This document shows, one piece after another, positions 1 to 10,916 of a DNA stretch of 64,000 nucleotides. This DNA is from Spirometra erinaceieuropaei. Taxonomy: Eukaryota > Platyhelminthes > Cestoda > Diphyllobothriidea > Diphyllobothriidae. Every line of letters begins with the position of its first letter. Position 1 is the first letter of the stretch. The position numbers and the translations under genes are program-made. The notes below the pieces were generated by a model. That model saw nothing but the letters and a program-made list of their open reading frames with translations. It ran no database searches and had not been told where the DNA came from. The DNA is taken from positions 622,927-686,926 of the forward strand of contig CACRXP010000120.1 in the NCBI GenBank assembly GCA_902702965.1, in the 5' to 3' direction.

Positions 1-224
1 ACAGTATGCCGAATTGTCAAAGCCGCCTATAATCTACCCGTTGGAACGCTGGAATGTACCGGGCCAAAGTGGAAGCAGAATAACGCGAACCCTACCTCAG
101 ATAACTCGTTGGGATCGGGCGAGGTCCCACTATTACTGCTGGGAGAGTTTACAGAAGAAAAAACTGACCCTATCACCTTTGAAGTTCAGCGGTCGCTTGA
201 TTGTGGCAGGCTTCCAGAATCTTT

Positions 225-525
225 GAAACTGGCACACCCAGGCCGACACGCAGGTGCGTGATTTTCTTTGAAATGAGTACGAGAAGGGACATCTCTGTGC
301 GTGTTTTGTATAAAATACGTTTGCATTTATATGACATTGAAAATCGATGGACCACGTCATACTACTTAGTTAGCCATTTCTTAACGAGTGCGACTTTTCA
401 GGATGCCGGAAAAACGCTCATCCAAAAGCCGACATCCTGGCATGACTGAAACACAGACGTTAAAACCTCACCAAAGTCACATTTCAGAATTTTCTCTAAC
501 ATTTTAAGCGTTACGCCACTCACCG
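225..525. mobile_element. MITE copy A, right arm only (palindromic mariner-type MITE family)
   Basis: AT-rich non-coding sequence matching the right arm of the MITE family seen complete at 33804-34766, 36908-37899 and 49127-50176. Shared blocks include the 'gaaaatcgatgg' region near 340, the 'gccggcatcctg'-like region near 430-445 and the end 'cagaattt..taacattt' at 485-505. It stops at 525, just before a TA at 526-527, the same flank seen at other copies. The left half is missing; weaker similarity may reach back to about 110. No protein is encoded. Confidence 0.65.
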
Positions 526-527
526 TA

Positions 528-2344
528 GATAGGCTACATAACTGAAGTAGAGAGTGGTATGTGAATCTTGGCTTCTCGGAATGCGCAATGAAAAAGAACT
601 ATACAAGACTAGGCGGCAGAAAACTCCCATGTAATACTTAATCAACGGAGTTCCTGTGAGAACCGTAACTATTTAAGCGGATGCCCCTGTTTTCGTGTAA
701 GATTATTGAAATAGTACAGTGCAATTCTCAAAGGCGACGCCATTTGTGAGATGGGAGCAACGAGATCTATGCGGCACGTGCCCGTAATCCTGGAGGTTAA
801 TGTTTATTTTTGGTAGGATTCCGGAGGGGGGGGGGCTTTTGTTGGTCTGTCGGAAGTGCGTAGTTCGTGCTTGGAGGTCTTAGCTGGATAGACGCGAAAA
901 AATTCTGAAGACGCTCCATCAAAATGTACCCCAACTAAAGTTGTAGGGATGTCACCGCAACGAATGTCAGGCCTAAATTCCTCCCCTCTCGAGTACAGGG
1001 TGATCTTATTTTAACTTTCCATCTGTTTAGGGATCGAGACTACAAAGTCGAACACTAACGTCTTTTCCAGCTGACACCGAAGTCAAGTCTCCCGGAGAAA
1101 GCTGGAGAGACAGGCCTATAAGTCAAACCCGAGCCTCACATTCTCCTCGCAGTGAGTTGTGCGAAAGAAGATGACTATCCGTGCCATTGTGGCTGAGACC
1201 AACGATGCATCCGAGTAACGTTTTCACATTCGCCAGTCCCAAAAATATAGCCTTCGTGAGATCATGACGCACCTAACAAACACACGATCAGTCATCACCT
1301 CCCAAGTGATGCACCCGATAGATGTCGTACCAAAACATCGCTGACTGTATTTTAAAACCATGTGCAATCCTACGATGTACCCGAAAGGCGATATGGCAAC
1401 ACATCGGTTGTTTATTTGGGGGACCACTGCATATCTTTAGTAGACGTACGAATAACAACGATCTATCACTCCACATACACTGACCTATGCTGACCTAGAA
1501 CGTACGGATTTGGTTCAAAGATGGAAGGCACCAGCTTACGCGTCAGGCGTGCGAGTGAGTGTAAGCATGTGAACAAGCGTCAGTCAGTGGACCCTGACGA
1601 TGTTGTTACATGGTCCCAATAATAGAACAAGGTTGGGCTGTGGTGCAGTTGGCTACATCCACGACGAGGTCACTCAGTTTACGCACATGGATCCGTTCTG
1701 GAAGGATGAAAGGACAAAGAAAACACTGATCGTGTAAAGGGTTATTGATCATTGAGACTTTGTAGGATACCTTACCCAGCAATTCTGTTAGATAAAACGG
1801 TACTGATCGATGGTAAAAGGGACCTAGTCATTCTGGGTCACAACGTTGAAGGTAAACATTGTAAAGGGACGGTAGAGGAAACGTTCCCCACGTGTCTCAC
1901 CAAGTGCCTTCCATCCTAACGGCTTAAACAGAAGGCAGCTTCTAACCAGCTACCTGCTTAAGCAGTCTGTAGATTTCAAGTCCCATTGCACAGGATCCCG
2001 ACTGCCTGCGAACCTATGCTCGAAAACCCCAGGCGCCTCTTAATTTGCCAACTCTCACAGACGCCGTTCAATAGCGTGGGGACAGCCGTCCCAAAGAAAA
2101 CATCTGAAAAGTTTATTGAAAGCATATCGGGGATCGTTGACGCGATACGTCCATTTTTATCTCGGGAAGCTAACAAGTTGGTGGCCGCCTACGTCTGCAT
2201 GAACAAATACCTGTTCTGCACCGATAAAGGCAGACAGGCAACGAAACGCTAAGGGGCTTTGGTTCGCTGGCTGTGTTGACCATTCGGTCAGACATGGTCT
2301 GCGGACCATTTGTGTAGGCGCGTCCAGTTGTGGGTTCACTTGAA
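528..2344. other. Unassigned non-coding stretch
   Basis: No recognisable gene, RNA or repeat. Short open frames here (for example 1986-2252 on the plus strand) show no motif and look like chance. A poly-G run sits near 826-836. Confidence 0.6.
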
Positions 2345-3019
2345 GGTCGTGGTGGGTTGCTCACTTACTAGCAGGTGTTGACAACGCCTAGCATCCATTA
2401 ACTGGCACCCACCTCTTACACCTGTCTCCTCGAAGCTAGGCCTTGCCTAGAGGCTACACCCCGGTAACCGCCTCGACCGGCAGGCGAAGCCAGGTGAAGG
2501 TAACCGTGTGTGCACCTCCACACACGGTAAGTCTGCACCCTTTTGCTCCTTCGTACCTCCTCTCCACACTCCTCCCCTGCCCTTCACATACTATACTCTC
2601 TACTGTACTCTAGTGTCTTAACCCACGGTCGAAAGTCATACGGCGGGAGCGTCAGCAATCACGTAGGCAGCCCAGGCCATTGGCCGTTCCCTCACTAAAG
2701 CCCGTGACCTATAGTCGAGAGCGGTATCCGTCTGGGACGATAAAGCAGTCCAATTTAGGGAGAGCACTGCTTTACCCTGCGAGAGGGAGGGATCTATAAA
2801 AGGTTCGCTGAACAAATGCTGAATTTGCGACACTTGCATGCAGACTGTGGCTCGCAGACTGCTTAACATGCGATCAAAACCAAAACACAGGACAAAGTAC
2901 TCTCTCTCCTGCACCTCCTCCTCCCCTCTGACCCACTCCCCAGGAGTCCGCTCATTCTGACCGTCTCGAATGTTCGGTATCTTTTAGATGATCCCAGGAG
3001 CATCCGACTGGAACAAAGG
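2345..3019 (+). other. LINE-A 5' leader (untranslated/promoter region)
   Basis: This matches, in inverted orientation, the segment 25608-26565 upstream of LINE-B. Shared blocks include 'ggctacaccccggtaa' and the region around 'ccaggtgaaggtaacc', plus the CT-rich tract before the start codon (about 2890-2940). LINE-A is shorter because a central part present in LINE-B (about 26050-26330) is missing. In related elements the leader carries an internal promoter; that is inferred here, since I see no defined promoter motif. Confidence 0.65.
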
Positions 3020-3811
3020 GTGGCACTAATAATCCGGCGACTGGCGCGCTACAAGGTGGACATTGTTGCGTTCAAGGACACCCGTTTCTCCGAACAAGAC
3101 CAACTGGAGGAGGTGGGGGCCAGCTATACTTTTTTCTGCAGCGGTCGCTCCAGGGCAGAGCAATGTGACGCGGACGTCGCATTCGCCACCCGGAACAACA
3201 TCATGGGCCGACTGCCCTGTCTGCCGCGGCGCATCAACGAACGCCTGATGAGCCTCCGTCTGCCTCTCCGGAGAAGTAAATTTGCCACCTCAACAATGAC
3301 CGGCTCAGACGAGGCGAAGACAAAGTTCTACGAGAACCTGTACGCTCTCCTGACGTCTGTGTCGAGGGGGTTGATTGTCCTTGGTGACTTCAATACCCGC
3401 GTTGAGACAGACCGTGCTGCCTGGAGAGAATTGCTGGGTTCCCACGGAAGCGCCGGTTACAACGACTATGGCCTCCTCCTCCTGCCGACTTCCGCAAAAC
3501 ACCGCCTTCTGCCGATGCGGAAGAAGGCCACCTGTATACACCCCCGATCGTAGCGCTGGCAGTCGCTGGACTATGTTCTCGTTCGGCAGCGAGATCGACA
3601 GGACGTGCTGGTGACAAAGGCGATCCCGGGTGCCGATGGGTGGACCGACCATCGCCTCGTCATCTCCAAGATGAGGATTCGCCTACAGCCTCGCAGTAGG
3701 CCACAAGGTAAGCGACTCCCAGGTACGCTGAATACCGATTTGTTGTCTTTGCCTGCTCACCGTGTGCATTTCAGCAATCAAGTGACCCAGCGGCTAGGAG
3801 ACCTGTCGCGA
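3020..3811 (+). pseudogene. LINE-A endonuclease domain (APE type), broken
   Basis: This would nick target DNA to prime reverse transcription. The frame starts at the ATG at 3020 and has one in-frame stop at 3551-3553. Visible APE-family motifs are an N-terminal [11 protein letters not shown] (the usual catalytic Glu of an ETxx motif is Asp), VLGDFN near residues 118-123 and WTDHRLVI near residue 210. By eye against LINE-B, about 8 residues after KFAT (the S-A/V-Y strand region) and about 10 residues before the RK-KATC segment are missing in frame. The frame continues to HFSNQVTQRLGDL and is then cut by gypsy sequence at about 3811. It is not expected to be active. Confidence 0.85.
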
Positions 3812-3829
3812 GGGACAAGACTATTTCAC

Positions 3830-4075
3830 CTTTGACAATCTATTCCCGTTTTTCTTGTACCGAATTTTTTGTTTTTATGTGACGGAAACAACTCGGCTGA
3901 ACAGCCCCGCTTTACGGGCGTGCTCCGCTGTCGCGCTCTCCTGTGAGGTCATTTTACGTTCTGGATATCACTAACCGGTTTTGTTTACTGCTCTTAATTC
4001 TTAGGGCTTGTGAGATACGTTTTGTTAGTTCGTGAGAACATTATCATTTACGTCATTGGTGACTCCCACCGTTAA
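3830..4075 (+). promoter_or_regulatory. Probable partial 5' LTR and primer-binding site of gypsy copy 1
   Basis: Non-coding sequence precedes gag. 'TTGGTGACTCCCACC' at about 4055-4070 begins with the TGG expected of a tRNA-primed site and resembles the TTGGTGACCCC-type motifs just after the 5' LTR in many gypsy-group elements (from memory). No second LTR is present, so the LTR boundary cannot be defined from this copy. Confidence 0.4.
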
Positions 4076-4129
4076 CGCAGAATTCATAACTTTTTTGTGA
4101 TATTAAGTTAAATTTTACGTACTATTTGC

Positions 4130-4753
4130 TTGTGGATTTTTATTCCACTTACGTCCACTTTTCTCACGAATTTTCTCGATATTGTGCCACCTCTATCTTG
4201 CTTATTATGTCACCCCAACCACCAACTTAATGCCTCCTCCGGGTCCCTTCATGCAGACAAGTTTACCTTGCCCTCATTCTGGAAACATGCTCCAGAACGT
4301 TATTTCATCTGCATCGAATCAGCCTTTTATTCTGCCAACGTTACCAAGGAGATGACGAAATACCACAAACGTATGGAGGTTCTCCCCGCTAGTGTTATCT
4401 CCCACGTTCAGTCCTTGCTATCTAATCTCCCTGAAGATGCTCCCTATTCCACGCTAAAGTACGAAATCCTTCGATTTTATGCTGTGTCTGACCGACAGTG
4501 GTATCACCGGTTGATTACGGGGGAATCACTGAGTGGCCGGAAGTCCTCAGAACTTCTACATCGAATGCGTTCTCACCTTGGAGACATGCAGATTGACTGG
4601 AAAGTCGTCAGGGAAATGTTCCTAGAGCGTCTGCTTGCAGGTGTTCAGACGATTTTGGTGCCCCGTTCTCAAGATCTCACGGTCTCACAACTGGCTGAAA
4701 TGGCGGATCGAATGATAGAGGTGCAGCGGTTCCAGCCGCTCTTCGTTGCCTAG
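4130..4753 (+). pseudogene. Gypsy copy 1 gag-like protein
   Basis: An open frame of 207 codons. From about residue 43 it resembles the gag of flatworm and arthropod gypsy elements: a KFTLPSFW start, a central LPEDAPYSTLKYEI block, GRKSSELLHRMRSHLGD, and FLERLLAGVQTILV ... QLAEMADRMIEV at the C-terminus. Gag would form the particle shell. The first 40 or so residues have no family match, so the true start is uncertain. The zinc-knuckle region expected after gag is not visible; stops follow 4753. Confidence 0.75.
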
Positions 4754-4930
4754 ATTTTTACATCCTCTTCGACAGTGAATGAGCAGTTAATGAAGCGGAT
4801 GAGCTGGCCTCCCTTAAACTACAGCTTGTCCGCCTTACTTCAGTTGCTCACCTAGCCGTCGTCGTTCTTGCTCACGACCTCAGACTGCGGATATTTGTTG
4901 GCATCATAAAAATTTCGGTGCAAAGGCCCG

Positions 4931-5526
4931 TTGCTGTTCCTTGCCCCTGGGAAACCACTCAGCCAGAGAATAGATGTGACCGTTTTCTCTGGCTCCCCCG
5001 GTTCTAGTCGCGCCTTCTACGTTTGCGACACTGCGACTCGCAGAAGCTTCCTTGTGGACACTGGGACCCAAATCAGCGCTGTCCCCCCAACTCCAGCCGA
5101 TCGTCATTCCCTCAACCCTGGTCTTCACCTCCAAGCTGCCAACTGTTCCCCCATTCCCACTTTTGGCAGTCTGTCCCTCAAACTAAACATTGGCTTTCGT
5201 CGATCTTTTTCCTGGGTCTTGGTGATTGCGATGTTCCACATGCGATCCCCGGCACGGACTTTCTGGCCGAGTTCGGTCTCCTTGCTGACTGCCGATGTGC
5301 CAGACTCCACAACCGTACGACTTGTCTCTCTGTGCATGGTTTAACTCCCTTCACTACCCCCCGCAATTTGTCTGTCTTGGATAAAGCTATTGCTAGTCCC
5401 TTTTGGGAACTGCTCCTTAAACATCCCAACATAATCAGCCCTCAGTTTCGCAGTGATGAGGTTCAACACGACGCTGTGTACTATATCTGCACCTCACGTC
5501 TTCCCGTTGTCGCTCTGCCTAGATGA
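4931..5526 (+). pseudogene. Gypsy copy 1 retropepsin-like protease and linker, frameshifted
   Basis: The aspartic protease signature FLVDTGTQISAVPP sits near 5050-5095 (D-T-G catalytic triad). Similarity then shifts frame and continues as AIPGTDFLAEFGLL ... SVHGLTPFTTPRNLSVLDKAI (about 5250-5400) to the linker before RT, ending at a stop at 5524-5526. The protease would mature the gag-pol polyprotein. The frameshift lies between about 5150 and 5250. Confidence 0.75.
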
Positions 5527-5534
5527 CTGGCAAT

Positions 5535-6395
5535 TGCCCGTTTTCAGGCCGCGAAGGCGAAGTTTGAACACATGCTGCAACAGGGAACCACCCAACTGTC
5601 CGCGGACCCCTGGGCGTCCGCCCTGCACATGGTGCCCAAGGCGACATCCGGTGACTGGAGATCCTGTGGCGACTACCGTGCCCTCAACAGCGCCACCATT
5701 CCTGATCGGTACCTTGTGCCTTATCCTCGGGATTCTTCTGGAGTCTTTTCGACAAAGCGGTTTTCTCGAAGATTGACCTGGTGCATGCCTTTCATCAGGT
5801 TCCGATCGGCCTTGAGGATATCCCCAAAACTGTCATCACTACATCTTTTGGCCTCTTTGAATTCATCCGCATGTCCTTCGGTCTTCGCAATGCCGCCCAA
5901 ACGTTCCAGAGATTTATTGACCATGTCTTACGTGGCCTACCATTTGTGTGCGCCTACACTGATGACCTCTTGGTGGCCAGCCGGAATGAGGAAGAACACA
6001 AAGAGCATCTTGCCTTGGTGTCTGACCGCCTTGACAAGTTGGGCGTTATCATCAACTCCTCAAAGTGCATGTTGGGTGTGCCTTCGCTCGAGTTCCTCGG
6101 CCATCAGGTCGATTCTGAAGGTTTGCGTGCCCTCCCCTCCAAGATTGAAACAGTTCGTAATTTCCCTCTACCAACTTCTGAGCGTCAGTTCCAGCGATTC
6201 CTCGGCATGGTTAACTTTTACCACCGGTTCCTGCCGAACTGTGCCGACCTCATGCTGCCACTCACCAACATGTTTTCTGGTCCGAAAAGTCCCCTTGAGC
6301 TTTCTGGTGACGCAATGACTGCTTTTGAGAGAATCAAGGCTTCCCTTGTTGACTCTCCCTTGCTCACACATCCTGTTCCTATTTCTCAGGGTTGA
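5535..6395 (+). pseudogene. Gypsy copy 1 reverse transcriptase, frameshifted
   Basis: The fingers appear as FEHMLQQGTTQL ... ASALHMVPKATSGDW ... CGDYRALNSATIPDR (5560-5715). After a frameshift near 5760-5780 the palm continues: HAFHQVPIGLEDIPKTVITT, FGLFEFIRMSFGLRNAAQTFQ, the catalytic box YTDDLLVAS (about 5956-5982; both Asp kept, Thr at the variable position), then LEFLGHQVDSEGL and FLGMVNFYHRFLPNCADLM. The frame stops at 6393-6395. It is inactive because of the frameshift and missing upstream continuity. Confidence 0.9.
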
Positions 6396-6760
6396 CGCTT
6401 CGACCGTTACCGTAAGAGCAGTTCCCCAACAACACTTAGCCGATTCCACACGACCGTTGACCTTGTTCTCTAAAAGCTGTCACATGCTGAGACGAGATAT
6501 AGTACCTTTGACCGTGAACGTCCTGCCATTTTTCTGGCTGTGAAACACTTTCGACATTTCCTTGAAGGTCGTGACTTCAAATTTTTCACGGACCATAAGC
6601 CACTTACATTTGCTATACGAGCGCATTCAGACAAATACAATCCGAGAAAGATCGCTCACTTGGACTACATTTCCCAATTCACCACCAACATGTGGCACTT
6701 TGATGGGACGAAGAACGAGGTGGCTGACATGCTGTCCAGACCATCCACCTTGGTGTTTCA
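6380..6760 (+). pseudogene. Gypsy copy 1 RNase H domain, frameshifted
   Basis: This follows RT directly. Segments in two frames read VDAST ... VPQQHLADSTRPLTLFSK (6390-6475) and KHFRHFLEGRDFKFFTDHKPLTFA ... YNPRKIAHLDYISQFTT ... GTKNEVADMLSRPS (6541-6750), the usual gypsy RNase H and connection motifs, including TDHKPL and the VADMLSR ending. A stop at 6541-6543 separates the halves. RNase H would degrade the RNA template. Confidence 0.85.
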
Positions 6761-6779
6761 TCTCTCTCACGGGATTTAC

Positions 6780-7538
6780 CTTAGTGCCATGGCGAATGAG
6801 CAACGGCGTGTCGGTTGTCCGGGCGGCGAATTCGTTAGTGATCTTCCACTCGTAGACGTCCCTTTGACCACTGGTACCGGCACAATCTTGTGTGACGTCC
6901 CGACTCCTTTTCATCGCCTTTTTTGTCCTCCTCGATGTGTCGAGTTGTTTTTCAAACTCTCCATAATCTCTCCCACCCTGGGATCCAAGCCTCACAAAAG
7001 CTCCCCGCGGAAAGTTCCGTCTGGCCTGGCATGAATAAGGACGTCAGAGCCAGGGCCCGTTCGTGCTGAATTGTCAGCGCAACAAGGTGCGACGTCACCA
7101 AAAGTTCCCACCAGGCACATTCCCCAGCCCCTACGCCCGGTTCAGCCATGTGCGCCTGGGTGTCGTCGGCCCCTTGCCTCTATCCAATGGCTACACCCAC
7201 CTTCTTACCTGCGTTGAGCGGTACATCCGCTGGGCTGAAACCATTCCTTTGCCGACTGTGCAGGCTGAAAACATCGTGAAGGCCTTCGTCAATCGTTGAG
7301 TCGCCATGTCCGGTGCCCCTCCGACGGTTACGACCGATCTTGGTGCCCAGATTGACTCTGCTCTCTTCCAAAGTCCTCCTCAATTTTCTTGGCTGCACGC
7401 GTATTCGGACGACAGCCTACCACCCTGTTGCCAACGGTATGGTTGAGCGTTGCAATCGCCAACTAAAGACTGCACTGCGTGCCGCAGAAGACCCAGAAAA
7501 CTGCTCAGACAACCTCTCCCTTGCATTCCTCGGCAGTC
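6780..7538 (+). pseudogene. Gypsy copy 1 integrase, truncated and mutated
   Basis: The zinc-binding region is recognisable only in scattered frames (about 6930-7080). The core reads QRNKVRRHQKFPPGTFPSPYARFSHVRLGVVGPLPLS: the first catalytic Asp of the D,D-35-E triad (normally in L-D-V-V-G-P-L-P) is Gly. A stop is at 7297-7299. The second Asp region follows as VTTDLGAQ (about 7327-7350), and the Glu region is TTAYHPVANGMVER. The protein then reads RQLKTALRAAEDPENC and ends in LSLAFLG, merging into LINE-A. The C-terminal domain and 3' LTR are absent. Confidence 0.85.
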
Positions 7539-9492
7539 GCGCACGTCGCCAGCACCAGGACTGGGTTGACAAAAATGACTCCGCAATCCGCAACCTACTG
7601 GTAGAGAAGAACAGGCTGCACGGAGACTACCAAGACCGCCTGACCAACGCGAACAAATAGGCCTTCTACCGATGTCGTCGCCTACTGCAGCAACGGTTGC
7701 GGGGGATGCAGGACTCCTGGATGGCTCGCGAGGCCAAGGAGACCCAAGCATATGCCGACCTCCACAACTCAAAGAATTTCTTTGCTGCAATAAAGGCGAT
7801 CTACGGCCCCCCGACTAAAGGAACTTCACCACTTCTCAGCTCTGATGGGTCAACGCTTTTGACGGAGAAGTCGCAGAGTCTTAAATGCTGAGCCGAGTAC
7901 TTCAATAACGTCCTCAACCGCCACTCCACAATCTCGGACGCCACAATCGACCGGCTCCCCCAAATGGAAATCCACGTCGACCTAGATCTTCCCCCCTCTC
8001 TTTGAGAAACCACTCGCGCCGTAAAACAACTCTCCAGTGGGAAATCATCGGGATCCGACGCAATCCCAGCTGAAATCTACAAGCACGGCGACCACCGCCT
8101 GATGGACCAAATCACAACGCTACTCCAGGGGATGTGGTACTGTGAACAAGCCCCTCATGACTTCAATGAAGCCACCATTGTTCACCTCTACAAGCGCAAT
8201 GGCAACCGGCAAGTCTGCGACAATCACTGGGGCATCTCAGTACTCAACATCGCTGGGAAGATCTTCTCCCGTATCCTTCTCAATGGCCTCAACGGACACC
8301 TCGAGCATGCACTTCTACCGGAAAGTTAATGTGGTTTTCAACGACATCGAGGCACAACTAGCATGGTGTTTGACGCTCGCCAGCTGCACGAGAAGTGCCA
8401 GGAGATGCTAACTCACCTCCACATTACCCTCGTGGACTTGACGAAGGCCTTTGATACGGTGAATCTCGAGGGAGTGTGGAAACCCACGCAGAAATTCGGC
8501 TGTACTGAACGGTTCGCGCCACACGGTACGTCACCTCCACGACGGGATGATGACACGCGTCAAGGACAACGGCTCAAACTCCGAGTCACTTTTAGTGGTC
8601 AGTTGGATTAAGCATGGCTGCGTCTTCTTGCCTACCCTCTTCATTCTCATGTTCTCTGCCATGCTGATGGACGCCTGCCGTGATGAGCGCCTGGGATCCG
8701 CATCGCTTACAGGACGGATGGCCACCTCCGCAATCCACGGCGGATGTGCTTCCAGTCGCGTGTATCCACAACCACAGTTTACGAACTTCTCTTCGCCGAC
8801 GACTGCGCCCTCAACACCACCTCGGAAGAGGGTATGCAAAGGAGCATGGATCTCTTCTCTGCCGCCTGCGAGAACTTCAGTTTAGCCATAAACACGGAGA
8901 TGACGGTGGTCATACACAAACCGCAACCCAACAGAACCCACAATGCGTTGCAAATCATGGTCCACGAAACCCAATTGTAAGTGGTGGACAACTTCCCTTA
9001 CCTGGGCAGTACCCTTTCCCGCAGTACAGTACAGTAGCCCGCCGGATTTTGAAGACCAGTCAAGCCTTCGACTGCCTTCAAAACACAGTTTAGAATCATC
9101 ACGGTCTCCAGCTCAGCACAAAGTTGGAAATGTACAAGGCCGCCATCCTTCCGACGTTGCTGTATGGAGCCGAGAATTCGACGGTGTACACGAAGCAGGC
9201 ACGCATACTCAACCACTACCACCTCAGTGGTCTTCGCCGCATCCTGAATCTGAGGTGGCAGGATCGAATCCCGGACACTGATATACTGGAACGGACGGGA
9301 ATCAACAACATCTACGCTATTCTGAGACAACCGCAGTTTCGCTGGAGCGGCTATCCCGTGCGGATGGATGACGAGGGGCTACCCAAACGATTCCTCTATG
9401 AAGACGTCGTCACTGGTTTCCGCCACCAAGGAGGCCAAATGCGTCTTTACAGGGATACTCTGAAGTCCTCCCTGAAACGCCCGAGACCGTAG
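7539..9492 (+). pseudogene. LINE-A reverse transcriptase, several stops and frameshifts
   Basis: This begins with RARRQHQDWVDKND at the gypsy junction. Recognisable blocks are IKAIYGPPTKGTSPLLSSDGSTLLTEK, SGKSSGSDAIPAEIYKHG, VHLYKRNGNRQVCDNHWGIS ... IAGKIFSRILL, LVDLTKAFDTVN, the catalytic ELLFADDCAL (about 8784-8815, both Asp kept) and a C-terminal [10 protein letters not shown] ... [18 protein letters not shown] ... [18 protein letters not shown] ... [13 protein letters not shown] before the stop at 9490-9492. Stops occur at 7658-7660, 7889-7891, 8003-8005 and 8327-8329, with a frameshift near 8500-8550. This copy cannot make a working enzyme. Confidence 0.9.
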
Positions 9493-9915
9493 ACAGTAAA
9501 AGAAGGCGCTGAGATCTACTAAGTCAACCGCATTGCCGAGGCAAAAGCTAAGCCTCAGCAAGTCTCAGCTGAGCCCACCTCGCAATGCCAACGCACAACC
9601 GCCTTCAACGTGTCCACGGTGTCAACGGACATTCTGGGCACGAATTGGACTTGTAGAACACCTTCGGATCAACTCCACCTCTTGGACCGCATCAACCGTC
9701 GTCCCTCCGTCCACCTCCTCCTCGTCCTCTACGCCGGCATTTAACTCTGGCCGCCATCCTGAACCACTACTTCCGTCTTCCGTCTTCTTCCTCCTCCTCC
9801 TCCTCATCGTCCACTACCCCAACGGCTACCGTTGTGGCGTCTACCATGCACACCAGCATTATGCACTATCCTGACACATCAACAAACACCACCACCACCA
9901 CCACCGTCGACACCA
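9493..9915 (+). pseudogene. LINE-A C-terminal zinc-finger tail, truncated
   Basis: After the RT a reading frame (9533-9874) carries one C2H2-like finger, CPRCQRTFWARIGLVEHLRINS, in which the second His is replaced (H-x3-N). A Ser/Pro-rich linker follows. LINE-B, LINE-D and LINE-E show further fingers downstream; here the coding part stops at a CAC-rich stretch and VDTS-like codons (about 9890-9915), where the tail repeat begins. C2H2 tails in LINE ORF2 proteins are thought to help bind nucleic acid; that role is inferred. Confidence 0.7.
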
Positions 9916-10345
9916 GTGGGTGACTCCAGCCTGAGACTAGCCCGACGTGTCAAGCGTCGCGGATCTAAAGGCTGCTGAGTGACGCCCCGACTCAGTCCAC
10001 GCAGGCTGTCAAGTAGTGTGTGTTTTGTGTGGAGTGGCTGACTAGTGGGCTGGGGTCCGAGCCGAAAGAGCTCCTTCCACGGCACTTTCACGCATATGAA
10101 AGATACGCCGCTCGACCCCCGTTGTGTGAACTGCCGGTGCTCGTGTTTGGGGGGGCCAGGTCGTGCACGTGGCGCGGGCAGATAAGGTCACAGACCATGT
10201 CAGCCACCGCGCCCATATCCCGCTCCAGTCCGCTGACCGGCTCGGACAGTGGCTGAGGCACAGGAATGGGAAGGGAGAGTGAGGTCGACGACTCAGCGCA
10301 TTTTTCCTCCCTGTAAACTATCGGACGCGCTTAAAGCTATCACGG
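9916..10345 (+). repeat. LINE-associated tail repeat, unit 1
   Basis: First of three adjacent units. Its 'gactcagtccacgcagg' and 'tgtggagtggctgact' blocks match the inverted unit at 52244-52966, which also follows a LINE zinc-finger tail. The block 'ccaggtcgtg..tcagccac' (10155-10210) matches 13870-13920. This suggests the repeat is the LINE 3' untranslated region or a SINE derived from it. Confidence 0.7.
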
Positions 10346-10894
10346 TGCGCTAAATGCCGTGGCTTGGAAGGTTGCCAACTAACGGGATAACTTGAACCTC
10401 GCAGTCGACCCAGTGTCTGTGTGCTTGTGTGGAGTGGCCGGCTGGTGGTCTGAGAGTCAGGTTGCAACGGCTCCTTCTTAATGTGGTCTTCATGGCACTC
10501 CCACTGAGTGGGATCCGAGTCGGGTGTGGGCGGCCTGCCTAGGTGCGGCCTCGGCCGTGACAGCCTCCGTTCTGTTTGTTGTTGTTGGTCAAAAACCTGG
10601 TTATTTTTTGTGTGGACCGGGGGTGTGGGAGGGGGACGCCAAGGTGCGGGCTCGACCGTGTTTTCCATCTGCCCCCTCCCTCGTCTCCGGTCTTCTTGAC
10701 TCTGCCTTGATACCGGGTCCAGGTTGGGGAGGAGGAGGAGGAGGAGGAGGAGGAGGAGGAGGAGAGAGTGTGTGGTAGATGCTGTGCAAGTCTACTATCA
10801 TAATAGACTAAATTTTCGCACAAGTCACTGTCCCTGCCCCAGCCTGCTGTGGAGCACACGGTGGACATCGTCGAAACCCACGGTCGAACTGTTG
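10346..10894 (+). repeat. LINE-associated tail repeat, unit 2
   Basis: Contains 'cgtggcttggaagg.tgccaactaacggg' (also at 13710-13745), 'ctccttcttaatgtgg', 'ccggtcttcttgactctg', then the core 'gtagatgctgtgcaag' and 'gcacacggtggacatcg', and the 'cggtcgaac' end. The internal GGA microsatellite at 10728-10763 has grown out of the gGGAGg motif shared by all units. Open frames on either strand are by-products of the repeat. Confidence 0.75.
10728..10763 (+). repeat. (GGA)12 microsatellite inside tail-repeat unit 2
   Basis: Twelve GGA triplets replace the short 'ggtggggaggtgg' segment found at the same place in other units (about 11300 and 42420), so the tract is a local expansion within the repeat. 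Confidence 0.9.
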
Positions 10895-10916
10895 TGTGTG
10901 TGTGCTTTATGGACAG

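Larger units (their letters stand above)
3812..7538 (+). mobile_element. Ty3/gypsy LTR retrotransposon copy 1, 3'-truncated
   Basis: Gag, protease, RT, RNase H and integrase occur in canonical Ty3/gypsy order, preceded by a likely partial LTR and primer-binding site. The copy ends inside the integrase core, where the sequence passes without a 3' LTR into LINE-A. Every domain carries stops or frameshifts. A related but distinct copy lies inverted at 30436-32516. About 75 bp of LINE sequence seems to be missing at the insertion point, so this is not a simple target-duplicating insertion. Confidence 0.85.
2345..9915 (+). mobile_element. LINE copy A, APE-type non-LTR retrotransposon, interrupted by a gypsy element
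   Basis: The element reads 5' leader (2345-3019), APE-like endonuclease (3020-3811), [gypsy sequence 3812-7538], reverse transcriptase (7539-9492) and C2H2 zinc-finger tail (about 9493-9915). The same order, inverted, occurs at 22078-26565, which confirms the element outside the insertion. The clade is RTE/BovB-like or CR1-like; I cannot resolve it by eye. Several in-frame stops and frameshifts make it non-functional. The tail repeat at 9916-11440 follows directly. Confidence 0.85.
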
